In this document: positions 36,122-42,948 of the stretch, one piece after another
How positions within the stretch are numbered: position 1 is the first letter of the stretch
Layout of the letters: every line of letters begins with the position of its first letter
From: Tritrichomonas foetus
Lineage: Eukaryota > Parabasalia > Tritrichomonadida > Tritrichomonadidae
NCBI GenBank assembly: GCA_001839685.1
Contig: MLAK01000651.1
Location: forward strand, 1 to 48,410
Direction: 5' to 3'
Length of the DNA: 48,410 nt
Notes under the pieces: generated by a model
What the model was told of the DNA's origin: nothing
Seen by the model: only the letters and a program-made list of their open reading frames with translations
Database searches by the model: none
Translations under genes and position numbers: made by a program

Positions 36122-36613
36122 ATGATATTCGCACTCTTAACTTGCTTTGCTCTTTCCGAAAAAGATCAATGCCCGCCCGGAACTGAATATTTCTTTGACG
36201 CTGTCATTGAGAAAAACCTATCAAATACTGGATGGTTCTATTTTTATACGTCTCACATTTTACGCGAAAAACCACTCTCGTATGCAATCAAATCGCAAAA
36301 CCCAATTTCACTCTACGTCAATGGAAAAAGCAAATGCCCAGATGATATGGACAAGCCACTTGCTGAAATCCCTGGAGGATACAAACTCACGAAAGTTCCA
36401 GTTCCAGTCGAATCTGAAGTGGGAGTTGTTGTGAATGGAGTTAGGGGTCCACCTGGGACGCACTTCTCAATTAAGCTTAAAGGCCAGCACACAAAAGTAA
36501 AGAAGTTCCCAGTTGGCCTCAAGCTCACCCTCATCTTCTTTGGAATGTTAACTGTCACAGTAACTTACTTCCTTTACTGTGTTATCCCACCAAAGAAACA
36601 AAAGGCTGATTAA
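36122..36613 (+). CDS. Small type I membrane protein, function unknown
   Basis: A 163-residue protein with a very short signal peptide (MIFALLTCFALS), an ectodomain of about 120 residues holding few cysteines (C17, C72), and one transmembrane helix (133-155, LKLTLIFFGMLTVTVTYFLY) before the basic tail IPPKKQKAD. Short signal peptides are usual in trichomonads. The ectodomain (TGWFYFYTSHILREKPLSYA; PISLYVNGKSKCP) looks like a small beta-sandwich; I do not recognise a family. ER or surface location is likely. AATAAAA about 20 nt after the stop is a probable polyadenylation signal. Higher GC content than flanks supports expression. Confidence 0.8.
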   Translation: MIFALLTCFALSEKDQCPPGTEYFFDAVIEKNLSNTGWFYFYTSHILREKPLSYAIKSQNPISLYVNGKSKCPDDMDKPLAEIPGGYKLTKVPVPVESEVGVVVNGVRGPPGTHFSIKLKGQHTKVKKFPVGLKLTLIFFGMLTVTVTYFLYCVIPPKKQKAD

Positions 36614-36675
36614 ATTTCTTTTTGAATAAAAAATATGTTTTATATAAATGTGATTGTTTTTTAAATCTATTAAAA

Positions 36676-36770
36676 CAATTGATATTCATTATAACAATCG
36701 ATATTCATCATAACAATTGATATTCATTATAACAATTGATATTCATCATAGCAATCGATATTCATTATAA
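36676..36770. repeat. 19-bp minisatellite, five copies
   Basis: Five tandem units of CAATTGATATTCATTATAA, alternating T/C variants (CAATTG or CAATCG; CATTATAA or CATCATAA/G). A further run of the same units stands right after the assembly gap, at 37089-37156. Confidence 0.85.
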
Positions 36771-37016
36771 CAATATATTGATTCGAAAAACCCAAATGTA
36801 TTGTTCTATATATCGGCCAAGAATAGGAGAAAAAAGGCATTAAACAAATAGAAAAATTAATATAACAAAACATTTAGTATAATGATATATTTTACAAATA
36901 TTAGATCGCATAATTACTTTCCTAAGAAAGCCGGATTGATTTCAACCTTAATAGCTTTCTTTAGATCATTCATTCCGTCAGTATCCTCTGTTGATTCTGA
37001 AATGTCTGATCCATTT
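36703..37016. repeat. Left copy of a 314-bp duplication at the assembly gap
   Basis: These bases reappear at 37089-37402, an offset of 386, with a single difference that I could see (C at 36709, T at 37095). Both copies end or begin exactly at the N run. This is what is expected when two contig ends overlap but were not merged, so the duplication is probably not real. Confidence 0.85.
36914..37016 (-). pseudogene. Truncated extra copy of the coiled-coil gene 3' end
   Basis: Contains the last codons and stop of the coiled-coil gene at 37300-39492, cut by the gap. It belongs to the probable assembly duplication and is not an independent gene. Confidence 0.75.
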
Positions 37017-37088
37017 NNNNNNNNNNNNNNNNNNNNNNNNNNNNNNNNNNNNNNNNNNNNNNNNNNNNNNNNNNNNNNNNNNNNNNNN
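37017..37088. other. Assembly gap (72 N)
   Basis: A run of undefined bases between the two copies of the 314-bp duplication. Its real length is probably negative (overlapping contigs), because the minisatellite stopped the assembler. Confidence 0.95.
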
Positions 37089-37402
37089 ATTCATTATAAC
37101 AATTGATATTCATTATAACAATTGATATTCATCATAGCAATCGATATTCATTATAACAATATATTGATTCGAAAAACCCAAATGTATTGTTCTATATATC
37201 GGCCAAGAATAGGAGAAAAAAGGCATTAAACAAATAGAAAAATTAATATAACAAAACATTTAGTATAATGATATATTTTACAAATATTAGATCGCATAAT
37301 TACTTTCCTAAGAAAGCCGGATTGATTTCAACCTTAATAGCTTTCTTTAGATCATTCATTCCGTCAGTATCCTCTGTTGATTCTGAAATGTCTGATCCAT
37401 TT
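37089..37402. repeat. Right copy of the 314-bp duplication
   Basis: Matches 36703-37016. Contains minisatellite units and the true 3' end of the coiled-coil gene (stop codon at 37300). Confidence 0.85.
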
Positions 37403-39492
37403 AATGCATTAGTGTGTATCTTTTTGAGTTCCTGATTTTCTACTGTTAAGCATGTAAAAGTTGCTGATGTTGTTGATTCTTTTTCTTCTTGCCTTCTAAC
37501 AAGTCTTTCCAGAGATAATATTTCTTTAGTTTTATCTCTTAATAAGGATTTGAGTGTTTCTATTTCCTCTTCTTTAGCTGCATACTGAGCTCTAGTTTGA
37601 TGTGCATTTTCTGAGTTTTGATCTGCTTTGATTTGTAATTGTTCAACACGCTCATTCATCTTCTTTTCAAGTTCTGTCCTTTGATCTAATTCATTTTCAA
37701 GTTCCTTAATTTTATCATTTAAAGAAGTATTATGTTTTTCAACTAGATTTAATCGGGAAAGTACACTATTATACATTTCAGGAGAAACTAAAGATGATAA
37801 TTCATCTTGTAATTCTTGCATTCTATTTTTGAGATATTTCATCTTTTTCCTTGTAAGTTTAATTTCATCAGAATTAGATCTTAATGTTAATTGAGCAATA
37901 TCTCTTTCTTCGATAGCATTTTGTAATGTTTCATTACATTCCACAAATGATTGTTTAAGAACCATTAATTCTTGAGTTAAACTTGTGAAACTTTTTCGAA
38001 TGGTTTCCATTTTTAGTGCTAAAGGGACAGCTGACATTTCACCAAACGCTTGTAAAGCTGTTGGATCATTTTGACCTTCTATTTTGGTCACTTTAAAGAA
38101 TCTTTTGGCTAAAATGACAACTAAAATTACTGGCCTCATAGATACCCCACTGTTACTTGAAAGTGAATGATATAAATCATTAATTTGATGAAGAATATTA
38201 TGATTCATTAGTTCAATAGCATGATTAAAAGCTAATCTCATTTTATATTTTTCGAGGATGGAATTTTTCTGTTCTAGTTCAATTCGGGCTGCTTTCAAAT
38301 TGGTTTGTAATGTAGCAAGATATCCATCTTTACCTGCTATATGCGTTTTAGATTGTGGTTTTCTAGCTTCTTCAAGAGCAACGTTTAATCGTTTCTGTAA
38401 TTTATCATTTTGTGTTCTCAATTCATTTATTGATGAAGCATCATGAATTAATTGTTCAATTTTAGATGTCATTTTGGACCAATTTTCATTTAATTCATCT
38501 GCTTCTATTCCAAGAAGGTCAGAGATAGCATCTCTTTCTAATTCAACATGTTGAATAATACCCTGCATTTGCTTTAAATGATCTTCACACATTGTTCTTT
38601 GTTTCCGATATTGCTTTGCTTTAGCCCTTAATTGTTGATTTTCTTGTTCAATATGATTTGAATATTCAGCAAATGAAGAGGAAATACTTTTGTTTTCATC
38701 TGATAATCTTCCAATTCTAACTTGTTGCTTAATTATTTTTGCACTAGCACTTTCAATTTGTCCTTTTAATACTTTATTTTCTTCTGTTAGTTTTGAAATT
38801 TGATTATTCAAATCTTCAATGACATTTTGTGATTGTGTTTTAGATTGTGTGAGTCTATCTTTTAACGAATTTATTTGGGATGAAAGGCTATCAATTTGGC
38901 TGGAATCAACATCAGCTGTATGCTTCTCTGGAATTCCTGATGATGAGATTTGAGAACTTTGCCTTAATTTTTCAATTTCTTCGGTTTGATTCGAAAGCTT
39001 TTCTGAAAGAGATTTATTTGTTGATTGTAATTCATCGGTTGTGCTTTTGATTTTTTCGAATTCACTTGAGAGCGAATGATACTTTTCTTTCCATTTTTTA
39101 TATTTATTCGAAATTTTTGATATTTCATCTTCTTTTTGACTAAGCATAACTTGTACGTCGTACTTGTGTGTTTGAACAACGTCGTTTTGAAACTTTGTTA
39201 ATGTATCAATTAGGTCGTGTTCTTTCTTTTTCAGATTTTCTATATCATCTTCGTACTGTTTTCTTTGGAAAGCATACTCTGCTTCTTGAAGTTTAATTGA
39301 TTCTTGTGACATTTTTAATTGCGCCTTTAAACTGATGATTTCTTCTTTGGAATGTAAAATTTCATCAACTTGATTACGAAAAACTTCATGAAGCGAACTT
39401 TGGTTAAAGCCTTTGTCGGTAATTGATCGAGTTAAACGTAAATGATCGGAAATTAAATCAGGAAGAGATGCGACAGATCCTGATTCACTCAT
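37300..39492 (-). CDS. Long coiled-coil protein
   Basis: A 730-residue protein. Residues about 35-410 and 490-690 are heptad coiled coil rich in Glu, Lys, Gln, Ser. Between them, about 415-485 (ALEQK region to LALKMETIRKSF) is a more hydrophobic, folded part with NHNILHQINDLYHSL and MRPVILVVILAKRFFKV. The first 25 residues are non-coiled (SGSVASLPDLISDHLRL). No motor, kinase or GRIP domain. Likely a structural or tethering protein of the cytoskeleton or Golgi; exact function unknown. The hydrophobic stretch resembles one in the coiled-coil protein at 10295 (VVI-x-A-x-R-x-x-K-x-T). The 3' end is repeated across the gap by assembly. ACATAAAATTT lies 8 nt before the ATG. Confidence 0.85.
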   Translation of the reverse strand: MSESGSVASLPDLISDHLRLTRSITDKGFNQSSLHEVFRNQVDEILHSKEEIISLKAQLKMSQESIKLQEAEYAFQRKQYEDDIENLKKKEHDLIDTLTKFQNDVVQTHKYDVQVMLSQKEDEISKISNKYKKWKEKYHSLSSEFEKIKSTTDELQSTNKSLSEKLSNQTEEIEKLRQSSQISSSGIPEKHTADVDSSQIDSLSSQINSLKDRLTQSKTQSQNVIEDLNNQISKLTEENKVLKGQIESASAKIIKQQVRIGRLSDENKSISSSFAEYSNHIEQENQQLRAKAKQYRKQRTMCEDHLKQMQGIIQHVELERDAISDLLGIEADELNENWSKMTSKIEQLIHDASSINELRTQNDKLQKRLNVALEEARKPQSKTHIAGKDGYLATLQTNLKAARIELEQKNSILEKYKMRLAFNHAIELMNHNILHQINDLYHSLSSNSGVSMRPVILVVILAKRFFKVTKIEGQNDPTALQAFGEMSAVPLALKMETIRKSFTSLTQELMVLKQSFVECNETLQNAIEERDIAQLTLRSNSDEIKLTRKKMKYLKNRMQELQDELSSLVSPEMYNSVLSRLNLVEKHNTSLNDKIKELENELDQRTELEKKMNERVEQLQIKADQNSENAHQTRAQYAAKEEEIETLKSLLRDKTKEILSLERLVRRQEEKESTTSATFTCLTVENQELKKIHTNALNGSDISESTEDTDGMNDLKKAIKVEINPAFLGK

Positions 39493-39840
39493 CGATTATA
39501 AAATTTTATGTACGTTAAGTAATATTCTTGAATCATCTTAATGTCACTTTTGAAATTTTGATAATTTTTCAATGAATACCCAAAATTCACTTTTTCTATA
39601 ATCGATTGGTGAAATTTGGAATAACAACTTTAATGAGATTCATTCGAGCAATTTTTGTTTAAATGGCGAATTGAAATTACCAATCAAAAAGATAAGAGAG
39701 AAATAAAGATAAGAAAGAAATAAAGATAAAATTTCTTCAAATTACTCGAAAACACACAATTAATTTTATGTATAAAAAAAATACATTACATAAATAAAAA
39801 ATAAATTAAAACAAATTGAAGTCACAAAAAAACTAATAAA
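39493..39840. other. AT-rich spacer
   Basis: Lies between the start of the coiled-coil gene and the end of the SAPS gene, both on the minus strand. Contains a short duplicated purine string (GAAATAAAGATAA, twice, about 39700-39730) and nothing else recognisable. Confidence 0.4.
39501..39511 (-). promoter_or_regulatory. Start-proximal ACATAAAATTT
   Basis: Same 11-mer as before the histidine kinase gene (8447-8457), 8 nt upstream of the ATG of the coiled-coil gene. Confidence 0.3.
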
Positions 39841-41526
39841 TTAGATATCAATATCCAATTCACCACCATCATCTTCGATTTCTTCGACTTCATTTGGTGG
39901 AATATCTTTTTCTGTCATTTCTTCTTCTTCTTCCTCTTCTGGCCACAAAATCAAATCATAAAAATCTTCTTCCTCTTCAAAATTTTGAATAATATCATGC
40001 TGTTCATCACCAACGTCGCTATATGATGCCTCATCTTCATATATAGTTGGTGATCGTCCACCATATTCGTTATCGAGAATTCTTAAGACTGGGCTAAATT
40101 TGTTCTGAATAAATGAACGCCACATTTTACTTTTGAGAGGGCGACACATATCTTGTACCTGGATCAATAGGACGACGATACGGGTGCAGTGAGGACACCA
40201 CTGTTTTGTTCCAAAGCAGTCAATAAGTTGAGAAAGGAATCCTGAAGTATTTGCAATTTCGATGATATCTTTGATTTCAGAACATTCGACTTTTTTGATT
40301 AATTTTGAATGGAGATATTCAATAATGTGAGATTCAGATACTGGGATTCTATATTGGCAATTCTTCGTTTCATTGTTTTCATTGTCATCTTGAGTTTCAC
40401 AATTAATTTCACCAATAATATCTTCATCATCACTCATTTCTTTTTTCTCATTTTTATAATTTTTATCGCTTTTATCATCATCGTCATCATCAGATTGGTA
40501 TTCATCACAAGAAAGACTGGAATCTTCACTGAAATGAGGGCTGGAATTTAAATCATCTTCATCTTCGAAATTTTTGGTTACTTTTGGATCAGATTTTTCA
40601 TTGTTTTTCTCATTATTCAAACTTTTCGCAAAAAACAAGGAAAATAAATCTGTTAAACTCATTTTGAGAACGCCAATTGCTGCAATACTTAAATTTGTTA
40701 TATTTGTCTTTGTTATTGTCAATTGTTTTAAAGCCTCTTCAGATTCGATGATTTTTGGATCAATATGTAATTTTGCTAAGCAATCCATTATATCATTTTG
40801 TAAGATTAAAGATTTACATTTTATTGCTGCATTCACTAGATTATTGATAATGCAAGGTTTTTCAAAAATATTTAATAACCCTGTATCTGCGTGACAAGAA
40901 AAAAAAGTGGATACTAGCAAAGATTGTGCGTTCTCATTATTTTCAACGTCTGCTAAATTTCCAAGCTCACAAATTACTTCTTCTATATTAATTAAATCCT
41001 GATTTGATAAAATCAAAAGGGAAATAAATTCTTGAATTGCAAAAATATCTACTCTGTTAATTAAAAGCTGTTGAACATCTTTATAACGAACAAAAAGGGC
41101 CGGAGTGCCCCAGCGAATTTGCGCTGATAAAATTCGGGTAAAATTGCCGCAAAGGTGGGGGTCTGTTGAATCGTCACTCTGTAAAAAAGTATGGAGAACG
41201 TTAGAGAAGCCTTCATTTTCTAATAAAAAATCAACTAAATTAAGAGTCAAATTGATGAGCACATTTACAGCAATTTCGGCCGTTGAAAAAAACTGTGCTT
41301 CTCTCTCTGCGAAACTAACTGGATCTACATTTTCGTGCGTTTGTTTTGGAAAAAATTTCTTTGTAAAAGACCATTCCGCTAACTCTTGAATAACATTATC
41401 TTGTTGGAAATAATTAAAAACTTCTGCGACTTCTGCTCGGAGAGTTGGCATTAAGTTTGGTGAATGAAGAACGTCGACAAGCTGGCGATTTGGCTGATGA
41501 AGGAAGGACGTAAATTCATCAAACAT
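39841..41526 (-). CDS. SAPS-domain protein, PP6/Sit4 phosphatase regulatory subunit-like
   Basis: A 561-residue helical-repeat protein from the ATG at 41526 (the upstream frame reaches only a GTG at 41589). Residues about 15-300 resemble the SAPS domain of Sit4-associated proteins and human PP6R1-3: LVDVLHSPNLMPTLRAEV with VIQELAEWS, then VDFLLENEG, and especially DPHLCGNFTRILSAQI followed by VQQLLINRVDIFAIQEFISLL, which parallels the NPLLAxFFSK...LLxHIxxxAxMDLLLRL core. An acidic insert (about 320-390) is followed by a second helical part (IIEYLHSKLIKKVEC to MWRSFIQNKFSPVL, 410-495) and an acidic tail, as in PP6R proteins. It would tether the PP6-type catalytic subunit, involved in cell-cycle and signalling control. 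A generic ARM/HEAT protein is the alternative. TCTCATCG stands directly before the ATG. Confidence 0.68.
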   Translation of the reverse strand: MFDEFTSFLHQPNRQLVDVLHSPNLMPTLRAEVAEVFNYFQQDNVIQELAEWSFTKKFFPKQTHENVDPVSFAEREAQFFSTAEIAVNVLINLTLNLVDFLLENEGFSNVLHTFLQSDDSTDPHLCGNFTRILSAQIRWGTPALFVRYKDVQQLLINRVDIFAIQEFISLLILSNQDLINIEEVICELGNLADVENNENAQSLLVSTFFSCHADTGLLNIFEKPCIINNLVNAAIKCKSLILQNDIMDCLAKLHIDPKIIESEEALKQLTITKTNITNLSIAAIGVLKMSLTDLFSLFFAKSLNNEKNNEKSDPKVTKNFEDEDDLNSSPHFSEDSSLSCDEYQSDDDDDDKSDKNYKNEKKEMSDDEDIIGEINCETQDDNENNETKNCQYRIPVSESHIIEYLHSKLIKKVECSEIKDIIEIANTSGFLSQLIDCFGTKQWCPHCTRIVVLLIQVQDMCRPLKSKMWRSFIQNKFSPVLRILDNEYGGRSPTIYEDEASYSDVGDEQHDIIQNFEEEEDFYDLILWPEEEEEEEMTEKDIPPNEVEEIEDDGGELDIDI

Positions 41527-42601
41527 CGATGAGAAAGAAGAACAAAAATTCCGAGAAAAATTATAGAATAAATAATTGAAATAACTCACAATTTTGAATA
41601 AGATGGTAAAAGTGCAACCACTTTTTCTATAATACGCTCTTGAACATCATATTACAAATGCTTTCATACTTCCAATATGCAATGGATAAAAGGGGAAAAA
41701 AGGTGAATATCATAGTCGTGAAAAAGTTAAGAAAAAAGTTACATATTTGAAAAATGAATGGAAAAAAATTGTGAAATTTCACAAAATTGAGTGGGAGATT
41801 TCTATTTTCTTAACATTTCACATTTGTTGAAATTTCTCTTCAAGTTTTATGGTTGGAATCGGTATTTGGCAAAAATGATATCTAATTTCTTTGCATATAT
41901 CATGTCTAAACCGAATTTTATCATGGATTTTGATGTGTTTCATGTTATTCGTTGACGAATACTAAAATAAGACCAAGCCATAAGAATTATGGACAATAAA
42001 TTGAATGAAAAGGTCAAATAAGTTACTGTGTGTTTTTCAATTATCTTTTAAAAAAAATAATATAATCTGTATTTATAGTAATTAAATAAATATATTTATT
42101 GTTGCTCTATTTTAATTGTTATAAATAACAAAATTAAATCAATATAGAGGAAATTAACTTCGTAAATCAATTTGAATAAAAAATGAGAAGTTTCCCACAA
42201 AAAGAATAAAATTGTAAAACAATCAGTCAAAAGTACACTAATAATTGAGTATTAAAAGATAATATTCGTAGTTCATATAAATAAAACTCATTTCATAAAT
42301 TTCATATGCATATTAGTTCAAAATTTTCTTTTTCAATTGAGATATTGGCAAATATAATTTTGCTTATTTTTTGTCTGTATGAATAAACTCAGATAAAAAT
42401 AAAAGTTTTCAATATTGATATTGAAAATTCAAATGTTTATATCAAGATTAGCTCTCAATATATTCGCTGTGATTCACAAATAAATTGTGGCAACTGAAAA
42501 GTATTCAAATTTATTACACCTTATCTTTTCCTCTCAATATCTCTAAATTTAATCATCAATTAGAATTATACGAAAAGAGTAATTCATTGACAATTTCAAC
42601 T

Positions 42602-42825
42602 TCAAATAATTTCCATTTCTTTAGTATTTGGGTGAATGGTAAATAGAAATTCCCAATGATATTTATCTATTTCTTGTTGATAGTGTTTCCACTTTATTAC
42701 TTCGTTCAGTCCTTGTAAGTTGTCAGATAGGACATTTTTTTTATAGAATTGGTTGTTTCTTCAGTATGAATACAAAGAGATAAAATATCATCAAAATTTT
42801 TGGTTAACATCTGGTTTGCTAACAT
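42602..42825 (-). pseudogene. Small reading frame with a frameshift at a run of eight A
   Basis: From an ATG at 42825 (preceded by TTCATAAG, an initiator-like string) a frame reads MLANQMLTKNFDDILSLCIH onward to a stop after 39 codons. In the A8 run at 42735-42742 the neighbouring frame takes over and stays open to TGA at 42602, giving protein-like text such as SDNLQGLNEVIKWKHYQQEI and EFLFTIHPNTKEMEII. Both sides have good amino-acid composition, so I infer one protein of about 75 residues broken by a one-base change, or an assembly error in the homopolymer. The family is unknown. Confidence 0.3.
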
Positions 42826-42938
42826 CTTATGAACATAATTTCATATGGTATGTCATTCAATTGAGATACTGATCGGAATAAATGTGATAAAATTCAATTG
42901 ATTGAACTAAACGCTAAACTTTTTTAATAGAAAAACGA

Positions 42939-42944
42939 TCATAG
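42939..42944 (+). promoter_or_regulatory. Initiator TCATAG of VPS11
   Basis: GATCATAGTAAA runs directly into the ATG at 42949 and matches TCAYW. Confidence 0.5.
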
Positions 42945-42948
42945 TAAA

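Larger units (their letters stand above)
41527..42948. other. Long head-to-head spacer with a frameshifted relic
   Basis: 1.4 kb between the SAPS and VPS11 genes. It is very AT-rich apart from the small reading frame at 42602-42825. AAGGTCAA occurs at 42010-42017. No tRNA or repeat was seen. Confidence 0.45.

Noticed and set aside
36778..36795. tRNA B-box-like GATTCGAAAAACCC.
   Set aside because: No acceptor or anticodon stem can be formed around it, and the flanks are AT-rich repeats.
36882..37106. 74-codon plus-strand frame running through the N gap.
   Set aside because: It exists only because undefined bases hide stop codons; it lies antisense to the duplicated end of the coiled-coil gene.
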